From an uncultured Planctomycetota bacterium (GTDB taxonomy: Bacteria > Planctomycetota > UBA1135 > GCA-002686595), in NCBI GenBank assembly GCA_903928115.1, contig CAIYPP010000107.1:1-50356 (forward strand): a stretch of 50,356 bases of DNA, in the 5' to 3' direction. Positions 27,801-36,311 of this stretch are shown piece after piece (the stretch's first letter is position 1; each line of letters opens with the position of its first letter). Under the pieces are notes generated by a model that ran no database searches, was not told the DNA's origin, and worked only from the letters and a program-made list of their open reading frames with translations. The position numbers and the translations under genes are program-made.

Positions 27801-29951
27801 GAGCCCTGCCTTCGCAAGGCGCTTGGCGACGACCTCGAGAGCCGCGCTCTTCTCCGCGAGGAACAGCACGCGCTTTCCACGGACGAGCGCCTCGCACAGA
27901 AGGTTCGTGATCGTCTGACTCTTTCCGGTACCCGGAGGCCCCTGCAGCACGAACGTCGTCTCCGACATCGCCGCGAGCACCGCCGCGAGTTGGGAGCTGT
28001 CGGCGGGCAGCGGCAGGCGCATGTCGCGCCGACGCACGTCGCGCTCGACGGACTGTGGTGTCGGAATCGCGCGTCGCTGCGGCTCGCTCGATGGCACTCC
28101 GAGTAGGGTCGAGACCAGTGGATGTGACAAGAGGTCCTTGCGGCGACGTTGCAGCTCCTGCACGAGCGGAAGCTTGCGGAACTGCCAGGTGCCGAGCTTG
28201 GCGAGCGGCTTGACCGTGCAGCCGCGGACGTCGCGCACCGCGGCGCGGACGCGCGCGAGCAGCTGTCGCACGTCGACTCCGTGATCGTCTTCGGGCAGCT
28301 CGGCGTCGAGGTCGAGCTCGACCTTGTGGACCTGCCGCATGTACTCCGAAAGCGCCGCGTTCGTGACCGTATCGTCCTTGACGGGCACGACGCGGTAGCC
28401 CTCCGTGCGCGAGACACGCTCGAGTTCGACGGGAACCAGCAGCAGCGGCGCGAGGAACTTCCCCGGCTTTCCTTCGACTTGAAACTCGAGGAAGCCGATC
28501 GCGACGTACAGCGAGCGCGCACCGGACTCCTCGAGCGAGCTGCGACCTTCGCGCGCGATCTTCGTCGTGCGCTCGTACAGCGCGCCCTGCGAGATCCTCG
28601 TCGCGAGCCAGCCCTTGCGCAGCTGCTCGCTCGTCTCTTTCTCGCCGATGGACTCGACGAGCTCGGGGCACGGAAGGAGCCGGAGCTTGCGCTCCTTGGC
28701 GAGCTCGTCCTCGATGGCCGCGAGCGCCTCGTCGCCCTCGGCGAGCAGCGGCACTCCAAGCTTTTCCCAACGGTCGTTGAGCAGTCGATTTCGCAGCGTG
28801 AGATCGAGAAGTTGCTTGACCCAGCGTTCCAGGTTGCGCTCGGGCTTGCTGCGCTCTGTCCATGTCGGTTCATCGATCTGCACCGGACCGCGCGCGGGCA
28901 ACTCGCTCTCGCGGATCTCGCGAACCAGCGACTTGCCGATCCCACGCTCTTCGAGCTTCTCGGGCAGGGGATGCACCCCGCTGTTGCGTGCGGCGCGAAT
29001 GTCGACTACGTGCAGCGCTTCTTGGCCCTCGGTCTGGAGCCAGCTTTCGCCCACGGTGATCGCGGCAGCAAACGAACCGTTCGCTTGGGTGAGGACCGTC
29101 GCATCGAATACGCGCAGCTCGCCGAGTAAGACGCGGTTCGAAATCCGAGAGACGCCGGTGTGGTACGGCTCGGGGAAATGCTCGTCGATCGCGAAGAAGC
29201 CGACGATCGCGTGGCCCGCGCCCATGATCAGCACCGGGTGCAAGCCGGCGCGTTCGAACAGCGAGGCGCACGCGCAGGCCATGTCGACGCAGTTGCCCAT
29301 GCGCTCGTGGAGCACCTCCGCGATCGTGCGCAGTCGTTGTCCCTGCTCGTCGAAGCGAATCGCGCCACTCACGTAGTTGCTGACGCGCGCCGCCAGTGCT
29401 TCGCAGCAGGCCTCCGCGATTCTCAGTGCCTTCTCTGGGCTCCCGCTCTGGTAGCCGTCGAGCGAGGAGCTCTTCGTCCGCGTCTCCAGTCGACGCGATG
29501 CATCGACCAGCACGTCGGAAACCGCGACTGCATTCGGGGTCACGAACGCGGCGATGGTGTCCCACGCACCCATGAGGCCGTACCAATGAGTGCGAGGCAT
29601 CACTTCGATTTGCGCGCGAGCGCTCGCGAGGACCGCGTCTTGCGAGTCCCGCAGCTCGGCGCGCAGCTCGACTTGCATCCGCTCTGTGTGGCCCGTGAGC
29701 ACCGACAACGGCAGCGTGAAGCGCGAGAGATCGACGGAGACCTTTCCCCCGACAGGGATCGACTCGAGGACGACTTCGAACGGCGCGGGCGCCTGAGCCG
29801 CGCCGTCGAGCGTCAGAACCAGACGTGAGGAGGGCAGCCCCGCGGGAGCGTCGATCAGCGCCGAGCGCACGGAGTTGGCTCCGCTCGCCTCGAATACCGC
29901 GGAGGTCCGCTTTTGCGTGACGAGCTGCAGAACGGGGGCGTCGGAGTTCAT
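24804..29951 (-). CDS. Transglutaminase-like / DUF4011 / SF1 helicase / Vsr-like nuclease fusion
   Basis: A 1715-aa multidomain protein. Residues 1-130 are a beta-rich N-terminal region. Residues about 190-300 resemble a transglutaminase fold, with GNCVDMACACASLF (candidate nucleophilic Cys near 217) and GAGHAIVGFFAIDEHF (His and Asp). RWVKQLLDLTLRNRLLNDRW near 374 is the DUF4011 signature. The superfamily-1 helicase core has Walker A QGPPGTGKSQTITNLL (about 670), Walker B VVIDEASQVP (about 1306), GDSKQLPP and motif VI LNVAITRAKEK. The last 110 residues (IEIELAERLRARGW ... VLGVELDGAHW) match the MTES_1575/Vsr-like restriction-endonuclease fold. Related DUF4011 helicase-nuclease proteins are suspected nucleic-acid quality-control or defence factors; the role here is inferred. 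There is no mobile-element context. Confidence 0.8.
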   Translation of the reverse strand: MNSDAPVLQLVTQKRTSAVFEASGANSVRSALIDAPAGLPSSRLVLTLDGAAQAPAPFEVVLESIPVGGKVSVDLSRFTLPLSVLTGHTERMQVELRAELRDSQDAVLASARAQIEVMPRTHWYGLMGAWDTIAAFVTPNAVAVSDVLVDASRRLETRTKSSSLDGYQSGSPEKALRIAEACCEALAARVSNYVSGAIRFDEQGQRLRTIAEVLHERMGNCVDMACACASLFERAGLHPVLIMGAGHAIVGFFAIDEHFPEPYHTGVSRISNRVLLGELRVFDATVLTQANGSFAAAITVGESWLQTEGQEALHVVDIRAARNSGVHPLPEKLEERGIGKSLVREIRESELPARGPVQIDEPTWTERSKPERNLERWVKQLLDLTLRNRLLNDRWEKLGVPLLAEGDEALAAIEDELAKERKLRLLPCPELVESIGEKETSEQLRKGWLATRISQGALYERTTKIAREGRSSLEESGARSLYVAIGFLEFQVEGKPGKFLAPLLLVPVELERVSRTEGYRVVPVKDDTVTNAALSEYMRQVHKVELDLDAELPEDDHGVDVRQLLARVRAAVRDVRGCTVKPLAKLGTWQFRKLPLVQELQRRRKDLLSHPLVSTLLGVPSSEPQRRAIPTPQSVERDVRRRDMRLPLPADSSQLAAVLAAMSETTFVLQGPPGTGKSQTITNLLCEALVRGKRVLFLAEKSAALEVVAKRLAKAGLGEWALNLHPSEATRTRFLAQIKQGFDAVDGRAANGARRFHERGEALDRACADLARVKLLLHDAPEDQLPLQEAIDLAIAARRELGSTPLRLDGALANPLARAQLRELGDLAHRLGLAAEQVSTETAAALQDLPLTRSLTDEQAQAAAGHVSELRTGTQGVESASRALAQLLGVPAPIDAAGARRLAAAALFIADESRANVLCAEALSSRTPGAEFESLERALALEEAAQTARAELAASWEVSALSLPLSELQRSLREARDQFFISAWFTRRRIRKQLVPHAKGVPPSELAGLESAIALLIRVKTAFDALQPHARVLEKLAGAVGRVDVVSARARLVEAQTLHAHLREYDPALLTALAGRAASLSGSAQIAAGYRTLEQPLRSLEQQRAAAAASLGLGSLPELGSFAEQASQLERWLGQRSDWDVWSRYCAERAVARERGLAPLAQALEQGALNPRRASVAARAGALQAWVETRLRREVELATCSGERAAELRLVLQRCIDEYSEGASAAVECVVRDRARAFFDAPDSARYEAARALQNLRSLQGVRRTIRHLMNQTGPALLELKPLVLASPLSAAQFLPPEFPKFDLVVIDEASQVPVWDAACALARGKHAVVVGDSKQLPPTSFFGLRAEEEEEELEQGELHESVLDGCAGAALPQLSLLWHYRSRDERLIEFANRRSYNASLQTFPAPASSHPNLGVEFRLVKGIYDRAGTATNEIEAREVVAEVVRRLSDDDACAANRSIGVVTFSVAQQQLVADLLDEALDANPRASARREEAAAGGEDLFVKNLESVQGDERATMLFSIGYGPDAQGKIYYNFGPLGLAGGERRLNVAITRAKEKVIVFSSMRAAQLDPARCRARGVQDLRGYLEYAELGVVPLLPSESGGRREIAPSSIEIELAERLRARGWKVDLHVGRSRDYRISLALAEARQPDRWVLGVELDGAHWANAPTTLDREIVRASVLSGLGWRIVRVATVDCWRDLERVVAKIDAAARAVPS

Positions 29952-30041
29952 TGGAACTGGAGAGCTGGGGCCGCGCGGTGCCGGTGAAATGGCCGTCCCA
30001 CCGCGGTGCGCGAGTTTAGCGTCGGACCCGACGGCGCGCTC

Positions 30042-30629
30042 TCAGACGATTCGGCAAGCCGTGGCGAATTCGAGGCGCGGATTGCGTCGATGGACCGTGC
30101 CGTCCGCCGGGTAGCCGAGGTTGCAGAGAAAGTTGGGCCGCCATGGGGTGCCCTCTAGGAACGCAACGCGCACCTTCTCGGCGTCAAAGCCTGACATTGG
30201 ACCGCACGCGAGCCCGAGCGCGCGCGCCGCGAGCACGAAATAGCCGCCTTGCAGCGAGCTGTTGCGCATGGCGTTCTCGGCGATGGCCGCGTCATTCCCC
30301 TCGTACCACGCCTTCGCGTCGACGTGGGGAAAAAGGTGCGGGAGCTTGTCGTGGAAGCGCATGTCCATCGCGAGAATCGCAGTGACGGGCGCCGCCTCGA
30401 CCTTCTTCGTGTTGCCCGCTGCGACACACGGCAAGAGCCGCGACTTCTCCGCAGTGCTCTTCACGAAAACCACGCGCAGGGGACTCGAGTTGGCGGCCGT
30501 CGGACCCCAGCGCAGCGTCTCGTAGAGCTGCACGAGCAGGCTGTCTTCTACTTCTCTCGGTGCGAAGCTGCCGTGGGTATGAGCCTCGAAGAAGAGTTGG
30601 TCGAGCGCGGAGGGCGAGAGGGGACTCAT
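30042..30629 (-). CDS. rutE: RutE/HadB-like nitroreductase-family protein (malonic semialdehyde reductase type)
   Basis: A 195-aa protein, exactly the size of E. coli RutE. ATG 30629 is chosen because homology begins there (LDQLFFEAHTHGSF); the frame upstream is non-homologous. Diagnostic blocks in order are RWGPTAANSSPLRVVFV (FMN phosphate region), MDMRFHDKLPHLFPH, MRNSSLQGGYFVLAARALGL and GPMSGFDAEKVRVAF. The family is an FMN-dependent homodimer that reduces malonic semialdehyde to 3-hydroxypropionate with NAD(P)H in pyrimidine breakdown, and also acts on nitroaromatics. No other rut gene is present, so the role here may be general aldehyde or nitro reduction. It is divergent from the CxxCH giant, with 58 bp between starts. 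Confidence 0.88.
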   Translation of the reverse strand: MSPLSPSALDQLFFEAHTHGSFAPREVEDSLLVQLYETLRWGPTAANSSPLRVVFVKSTAEKSRLLPCVAAGNTKKVEAAPVTAILAMDMRFHDKLPHLFPHVDAKAWYEGNDAAIAENAMRNSSLQGGYFVLAARALGLACGPMSGFDAEKVRVAFLEGTPWRPNFLCNLGYPADGTVHRRNPRLEFATACRIV

Positions 30630-30687
30630 GCCGAGAAGAGTAGCGAGTGGGAGCGCGGACGCGGGGCTCCGACGTACGATCTTGCCG

Positions 30688-33600
30688 ATGATCCCGCTCC
30701 TCTTCGTCGCTGTCCTCGCGCCGCAAGACGCGCTCGAACCCGAAGCCGAGCGTGCGGCATTGCGCGTGCCTCCTGGCTTCACGCTCGACCTTGTCCTCTC
30801 CGAGCCCCACGCGCCCAAGATCGTCGATATCAACTTCGACGACGCGGGGCGCATGTGGGTCGTGACTGCGAGCGAGTATCCCGTCGATGGCAACGAGGAC
30901 TCGCGCGCTGCGGAGCTGTATCGCGCGGGCGGACGCGACAAAGTGCTCATCGTGGATCGGCCTTGGGATGGGACTTGCACATCACCGCGGGTGTTCGCCG
31001 ATGGCCTTGCGATGCCGATGGCCGTGCTCCCGCTTCGCAACCGCGCGATCCTTCAGCATGGCAGTGAGATCCTCGCGCTCGTCGATGACGACGGTGATGG
31101 TCGCGCAGATCGGCGCGAGGTCTTGCTCTCGGGTTTTGGGATCGAGGACTCGCACCTCCTGCCGCATCGCTTCTTCCGCGCTCCCGATGGGTGGATCTAC
31201 ATGGCGCAGGGCGCCTTCAACTCCTCCCTCGTGCTCGACCGCTCGGGGCGCGCGACTCGCTTCGACCAGTGCAAGGTCGGGCGCTTTCGCATCGACGGTT
31301 CGCGCTTCGAGGTGATCGGCACGGGTCTGAACAACATCTGGGGCATGGTGTTCGACGAGCACGGCGAGCTACTCGCGCAGGAAGCCAACGACCTCGGATA
31401 CGGAGTGGTGCCGTTCTTCCACGGAGTCACATACCCCGGCATTGGCGAGCACCGCTTTCGTCCCTACACGCCCGTGCAGCCACCGGGTACGACGCTGCGC
31501 TTTGGAGGCACCGGCCTCTCGGGGCTTGCGTACAACGGCGGGATTTCTCGCTTTCCGTCGCCCTACGAGCGCTGCGTCGTGCTCGCAAACCCGATCGAGT
31601 GCAAGGTTCAGGCCGTGAGCTGGAGCGGCCGTGGCATCGACGCGCAATTCGAGCACTTGCCCGAGCTCGTCACGAGCGAGGATCCGCGCTTCCGTCCGAT
31701 CGCGGTGCACTACGGACCCGACGACAGCCTCTACATCGTCGACTGGTACAACCCGATCATCTCGCACAACGAAGTTCCCCGCACGCACCCAGATCGCGAC
31801 AAGGTCCGCACGCGCGTCTGGCGCTTGCGGCACGCATCGCAGGGCGCGCCGGACGTGCGGGACATGTCCCGTGCGGAGGAGCGCGAGTTGCTGCGCGCGT
31901 TGGGCTCCACGAGCCAGTTCCGTGCTCGCGCTGCGTGGCATCAGATCGTCGATCGTGGACTCCTGGCGCTCGTTCCGGACTTGGAGAGGATCGTCCGTGA
32001 TTCGGCCATGCCGACGGACACGCGCTCGCTCGCGCTGTGGAGCCTCGGTGGGCTCGGACGTGTGAGCGGCGCGCTCGCGTGCGAGCTGCTCGCGACCGCG
32101 CCGGCGTGCCTACGGCGTGCCGCGGTGCGCGGGGCGGCCGACTCGATGAAGGATCCGACGGAGCTCTTGATGCTCTCGCCCGATCCCGCGCAAGACGCGG
32201 ATCTCGAGGTGCGATGTGAATGGTGGCGCGCGATCGCACGACTCTCGCCGGATGAACCGGAAGCCGTCTCGAGGCTTCTCGAGCGCGTTCCCACGCCGGA
32301 CGAGCGTGAGACGATCGTGGCGGAGCAAGACCGCGTCGTCACTCTCACGGGTCGTTCGCTCGAAGCGATGCGGGAACGACTGTGGATTCGCATGGGACTC
32401 GAGGGGCGCGAGGCCGCACTGCAGCGCTGGCTTTCGCTGCGCATCGCTCGCGAGGCCGAGGCTCAGGCTCTCGCCGGACTCACGCTCGGCGGCGAGCGCG
32501 GTGCGACGCTGCTTGCGGGCGCGCTCGGTGCGTCGGGACGCGTTCCCGTATCCGAAGAGCTCGCGCTGCTCGCGCGGCACTCCGGTTCCGCGGCTGTGAC
32601 CGAGACTCTCAGCGCCCTGCTCACCAAGCCGGACGGCGCGCTTCGCGTTCTCGACGCGCTGTCCGCGGCGGGCGATGCGAGCTTCGATGCGGGGCTTCGC
32701 ACGCGGCTCGTCGAGGTCGCGCAGGCGTCCGGCGACGCGCGACTGCTCGTGCGAATCGCGAGCATCGGCGCGCTGTCGGAGCTCGCGCCGGATGTCGAAG
32801 CGATTGCGCTCGACTCTGCGGCGCCCGAGGTCCGCCGAGACGCGCTGCGCTTCCTCGCTCGCATCCGTCACGCGGCACCCGAGTCGTACGTTCGCATCGC
32901 GGATTCGTGCTTACCAGGCGATGCACTCCAGTCTGACGCGCTGATGGCGCTGTGTGCTGCGCAGGACGAGGAGTCGATCGCTGCGGCCATCGAGCGCATC
33001 TCGAGCCTTCCGCGCTTCCTCGCACAGCGCGTGATCGCCGAGCTCGCTCTCTCGCGGCTCGGCGCAGATGCGCTCGTCGAAGCGCTGATCGTCGGCGATG
33101 TCGAGCCCAGCTTGGTCACGCCGCGCCTGATCGATTCGATCGCCGCCTCGGGTGCCGAGCGCGCAGAGCTCGATCAGCTGCGTGCACGCTTCGCTGCGTC
33201 GGCGCAGGAGGTGATCGTGCTCGCGGGCGGCGCCGCGGACGCGCTCGACACCAACCTCACACTCGAGCCGCCGTTCGCCATCGAAGCGTGGGTGCAAGTC
33301 CACGAAGGCGTCGACAACCGCGAAGGCGTGCTGTGCGCGCCGGGACGCTTCGACTTCAACTTCGCGGGTGGCCGTCCGCGCCTCTATCTGGGACCGCAAC
33401 GCGGAGACGTGCTGATCTCTCGCGCGCGACTCGAGCCAAGTCGCTGGATGCATGTCGCGCTGGTTGCCGATGAAGGGGGACGGCTCAGTTTGTACCTCGA
33501 CGGCCTTCTCGACAGCGAAGCGGAGGTCCCCGACCTCGGCCGCTACGACGGCCTCGACGTAGGACGGACGACGCCGGGGCACGGACGCCTGTCGATGACG

Positions 33601-34248
33601 GAAGTTCGAATCTGGTCGCGGGCGCGCTCCGCTCGCGAGCTCGCGCTGGAGTACGGTCGCCGTTTCGACGGCGAGCGGCCCGAGGGACTGTTGCTGCGAG
33701 TGCCGGGAGACCCGGCGAGCCTCGATGGGGGAGCGCGCGTCGAGTCCACGCTCGATGGCCCTCCGCTCCTCTCGTCGGCCGCGTTCGAGGCTCGCAAGAT
33801 GCGCTTCGAGCGCTACGCCGCGCTCGCCGCGAGCGGCGATGCGACGCGTGGTCCTGCTGTGTTCTCGAAGCTGTGCGCGAACTGCCACACGCTCGGCGGT
33901 GTCGGTGAGAGCGTGGGGCCGCCGCTCGATGGCGTCGCGAGCCGAGGTATCGAAGGACTTCTCGCTGCCATACTCGAGCCGAGCGCGGCGGTCGAAGCGG
34001 GCTACCGCGCGTACCGAGTTCAGCTCGCGGACGAGACCGCCCTCGAAGGTCTGCTCGTCCGCTCCGACGACGAGTCGATCACACTGCGGCCGACGAACTC
34101 CGGCGGCGCACAAGAAGCGCGAAAGATCTCGCGCAACGAGATCGCCGGTATTCGTGCGATGAAGCTCTCGGTGATGCCGGAGGGCCAGCTCGAGTCGCTG
34201 TCCGACTCCGACGCCGCGGCGCTGCTCGCCTACTTGCTCTCGCGCTGA
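30688..34248 (+). CDS. Planctomycete-type secreted propeller / HEAT / LamG / CxxCH heme protein
   Basis: A 1186-aa exported protein. ATG 30688 is used because a short hydrophobic signal follows (MIPLLFVAVLAPQ). Residues about 30-390 are the membrane-bound-dehydrogenase-type six-bladed propeller (GFTLDLVLSEPHAPKIVDI, DDAGRMWVVTASEYP, DDSLYIVDWYNPIISHNE). Residues 400-845 are HEAT-like helical repeats. Residues about 850-1000 are a LamG/concanavalin-like domain (AIEAWVQVHEG, LYLDGLLDSEAEV). The end is a class-I cytochrome c domain with a single heme site, CANCH at 1063-1067, followed by GPPLDG. The architecture is typical of Planctomycetota and other PVC bacteria and is thought to oxidise extracellular substrates, with electrons passed to the heme. 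The substrate is unknown. Confidence 0.88.
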   Translation: MIPLLFVAVLAPQDALEPEAERAALRVPPGFTLDLVLSEPHAPKIVDINFDDAGRMWVVTASEYPVDGNEDSRAAELYRAGGRDKVLIVDRPWDGTCTSPRVFADGLAMPMAVLPLRNRAILQHGSEILALVDDDGDGRADRREVLLSGFGIEDSHLLPHRFFRAPDGWIYMAQGAFNSSLVLDRSGRATRFDQCKVGRFRIDGSRFEVIGTGLNNIWGMVFDEHGELLAQEANDLGYGVVPFFHGVTYPGIGEHRFRPYTPVQPPGTTLRFGGTGLSGLAYNGGISRFPSPYERCVVLANPIECKVQAVSWSGRGIDAQFEHLPELVTSEDPRFRPIAVHYGPDDSLYIVDWYNPIISHNEVPRTHPDRDKVRTRVWRLRHASQGAPDVRDMSRAEERELLRALGSTSQFRARAAWHQIVDRGLLALVPDLERIVRDSAMPTDTRSLALWSLGGLGRVSGALACELLATAPACLRRAAVRGAADSMKDPTELLMLSPDPAQDADLEVRCEWWRAIARLSPDEPEAVSRLLERVPTPDERETIVAEQDRVVTLTGRSLEAMRERLWIRMGLEGREAALQRWLSLRIAREAEAQALAGLTLGGERGATLLAGALGASGRVPVSEELALLARHSGSAAVTETLSALLTKPDGALRVLDALSAAGDASFDAGLRTRLVEVAQASGDARLLVRIASIGALSELAPDVEAIALDSAAPEVRRDALRFLARIRHAAPESYVRIADSCLPGDALQSDALMALCAAQDEESIAAAIERISSLPRFLAQRVIAELALSRLGADALVEALIVGDVEPSLVTPRLIDSIAASGAERAELDQLRARFAASAQEVIVLAGGAADALDTNLTLEPPFAIEAWVQVHEGVDNREGVLCAPGRFDFNFAGGRPRLYLGPQRGDVLISRARLEPSRWMHVALVADEGGRLSLYLDGLLDSEAEVPDLGRYDGLDVGRTTPGHGRLSMTEVRIWSRARSARELALEYGRRFDGERPEGLLLRVPGDPASLDGGARVESTLDGPPLLSSAAFEARKMRFERYAALAASGDATRGPAVFSKLCANCHTLGGVGESVGPPLDGVASRGIEGLLAAILEPSAAVEAGYRAYRVQLADETALEGLLVRSDDESITLRPTNSGGAQEARKISRNEIAGIRAMKLSVMPEGQLESLSDSDAAALLAYLLSR

Positions 34249-34249
34249 T

Positions 34250-34270
34250 CGTCGCGACACAACCGCGACG
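34250..34270 (+). terminator. Possible terminator hairpin after the CxxCH giant
   Basis: CGTCGCG (34250-34256) pairs with CGCGACG (34264-34270) around a 7-nt loop, 2 nt after the stop codon. There is no T tract, so factor-independent termination is uncertain. Confidence 0.3.
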
Positions 34271-34353
34271 CTGCGTCCAACCTTCAGAAGCTCTGTAAGG
34301 CTCGCACAATCCGCGGAACACGGAGGGGCCGATCTCAGTCGAACGCCCTTCCC

Positions 34354-36261
34354 TTGATCAAGACTCTCCTCTGCCGTGGCGATCGCGTCGCGGCTTCGTG
34401 TCGTTTCCTTGTCCTTGCTGCGTCCTTCGCTGCAGCTTCGTGCAGCGAGAGCTCGAACAAGCGGGGCGCCGTCCAGCTTGTGGATCCGCTGGCTGGCGCC
34501 GCACGGGGCTTCAACGTGATCGTGGTGACCTTCGACACCGTGCGCACCGATGCGATCGGCTGCTACGGCGATCCGCGTGCACGCACGCCGAACGTAGATG
34601 CGCTCGCGAAGCAGGGTGCGCGCTTCACGCGCGCGATTTCGCCCGCACCCGTCACGCTGCCTTCGCACTCGACGCTGTTCACGGGCCTCGATCCGCTCGC
34701 GCACGGCGTCCACAACAATGGAACCTTCGTGCTCGCGCCGGAGCACCGCACCTTGGCCGAGGAGCTTTCCGCCCACGGCTATCGCACGGGCGCGGTGATC
34801 GGTGCGTTCGTGCTCGACTCGCGCTACGGACTCGCGCAGGGCTTCGAGAGCTACGAGGACGACCTGCAGAAGGACGCCCTGCCCGCAGCGTCCGGTCACT
34901 TCTCCGAGCGCTCGGCGACGCGCGTCACCGACCATGCGCTCGAGTGGCTGGGCGCGCAGCCGCGCGAGCCCTTCTTCCTCTGGACGCACTACTTCGACCC
35001 GCACGCGCCGCACAATGCGCCCGTCGAGTATCTGCAGGGCGAGCGACTCCCCGCGGATGCGCCCGCCGATGAACAGGCCATGCGTCGCGAGTACCTCGCG
35101 GAAGTCACCTATGCGGACCACGAGCTGGGCCGCTTGATCGCCGGACTTCCGACCGACGTTCGCGAGCGCACGCTGGTCGTGTTCACCGCGGACCACGGCG
35201 AGTCGCTCGGGGAGCACGGCGAGTACTCTCACAGCCGACTCCTGTACGAGGTCACGCTGCGTGTACCGATCGTCGTGTCCAACCCCAAGTTGTTCCCCAC
35301 GGCGCAAGTCGTGTCCGATCGCGTGGTCGGACTCGTCGATGTCGCGCCGACGTTGCTCTCGATGCTCGGGATTGCGCCCACGCCCCCGCTCGATGGAGAG
35401 CCGCTCTTGCGCAACGACCCGAATCCGGAGCGCGAGATCTACAGCGAGACGTTCGTCACGCTCTACAACCACGGCTGGTCGCCGCTCTTCGCCACGACGC
35501 GCGTCGGCGACAAGTTCGTGCTCGCTCCGGCGCCGGAGTACTACAACCTGCGCAGCGACGGCGGCGAGAAGAAGAACCTGTTCGGCGCGTCCAACGTGCA
35601 AGCCCACGGACTGGCTCAGCGCCTGCGCATCCGGCTTTCCCAGCGCGGCCTCGATCCGGCCTCTCCGAGTCTTGCACCACGCGAGCGGGAGCTCGATCCG
35701 CAGGACGAGCAGTGGCTCGCCCAGCTCGGCTACTCGCGCAGCAACTCGGGCGGGCAACCGATCACCCGCGCCGATCCCAAGGTCGCGATCCGAACGTGGG
35801 TGAAGCTGTCGAACGCCGCCAATCTCGCGCAGCGCGGCAACCCTGCACGCGCACTCGAGATCGTCGAGGAGGTGCTCGAGACGTCGCCCCGGGACTTGTT
35901 CGCGCTGGAGGTCGGCTTCCAAGCGGCGTCGTTCGCGCGCGAGGATGCGCGGGCGGAGTCGTACATGCTCCGTCGGTTGGAGGAGTTCCCGACCCCGGAT
36001 CTGCTCGCACGCTTGGGCATGTTGTACCTGCGTATGGGGCGCCCGCAGGACGGGCTCGCCGCCGTCGATGGGGCGCTCAAGATCCACCCCGACCACGGAG
36101 AGCTGCTCGTGGTCAAGGGGCAGTGTCTTTCCAAGCTCGGTCGTGACGACGAGGCGCGTGCGCTGTATCGCCGCGCGCTCGAGGTCGATCCGGTGCGCGG
36201 ATCGCGCATGGCGCGCGAAGAGTTGTCGAAGTACAAGGCCGAGAACCCGCGCAGCTACTGA
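34354..36261 (+). CDS. Sulfatase-fold lipoprotein with TPR tail (copy 1 of 2)
   Basis: A 635-aa protein with a TTG start at 34354; I see no ATG or GTG that keeps the signal sequence intact. The N terminus is a lipoprotein signal with lipobox Cys30 (LAASFAAASC). The sulfatase-fold domain starts at VIVVTFDTVRTDAIGCYG and continues with LPSHSTLFTGLDPLAHGVH, LWTHYFDPHAPH and FTADHGESLGEHGEY (metal-binding Asp-His). The nucleophile position is Thr101 (TLPSH), not the Cys of formylglycine sulfatases. The last 160 residues contain TPR-like helices (GMLYLRMGRPQDGLAAVDGA, LSKLGRDDEARALYRRALEV). It is probably a surface-anchored phosphatase or phosphotransferase with a protein-binding tail. Its paralogue follows after 50 bp. 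Confidence 0.82.
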   Translation: MIKTLLCRGDRVAASCRFLVLAASFAAASCSESSNKRGAVQLVDPLAGAARGFNVIVVTFDTVRTDAIGCYGDPRARTPNVDALAKQGARFTRAISPAPVTLPSHSTLFTGLDPLAHGVHNNGTFVLAPEHRTLAEELSAHGYRTGAVIGAFVLDSRYGLAQGFESYEDDLQKDALPAASGHFSERSATRVTDHALEWLGAQPREPFFLWTHYFDPHAPHNAPVEYLQGERLPADAPADEQAMRREYLAEVTYADHELGRLIAGLPTDVRERTLVVFTADHGESLGEHGEYSHSRLLYEVTLRVPIVVSNPKLFPTAQVVSDRVVGLVDVAPTLLSMLGIAPTPPLDGEPLLRNDPNPEREIYSETFVTLYNHGWSPLFATTRVGDKFVLAPAPEYYNLRSDGGEKKNLFGASNVQAHGLAQRLRIRLSQRGLDPASPSLAPRERELDPQDEQWLAQLGYSRSNSGGQPITRADPKVAIRTWVKLSNAANLAQRGNPARALEIVEEVLETSPRDLFALEVGFQAASFAREDARAESYMLRRLEEFPTPDLLARLGMLYLRMGRPQDGLAAVDGALKIHPDHGELLVVKGQCLSKLGRDDEARALYRRALEVDPVRGSRMAREELSKYKAENPRSY

Positions 36262-36311
36262 GCGCCAACTCGACGCGCGCTCGCCGGAGTGCGAGACTCT
36301 GCGGCAGCCCC

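Noticed and set aside
24804..29951. Restriction-modification or multi-gene defence island around the helicase-nuclease
   Set aside because: No methyltransferase with DNA-modification motifs, no specificity subunit, no toxin-antitoxin pair, integrase or transposase lies nearby; neighbours are DUF2490 and a nitroreductase.
30630..31040. N-terminal extension of the RutE-like protein
   Set aside because: It would overlap the divergent CxxCH gene, and RutE homology starts exactly at ATG 30629 with the full family length of 195 aa.
32911..36096. A 1061-codon open frame on the minus strand
   Set aside because: It is antisense to the CxxCH giant and the first sulfatase-fold gene, with shadow-frame composition and no recognisable domain. 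The same holds for the long minus frame at 36375-38513.
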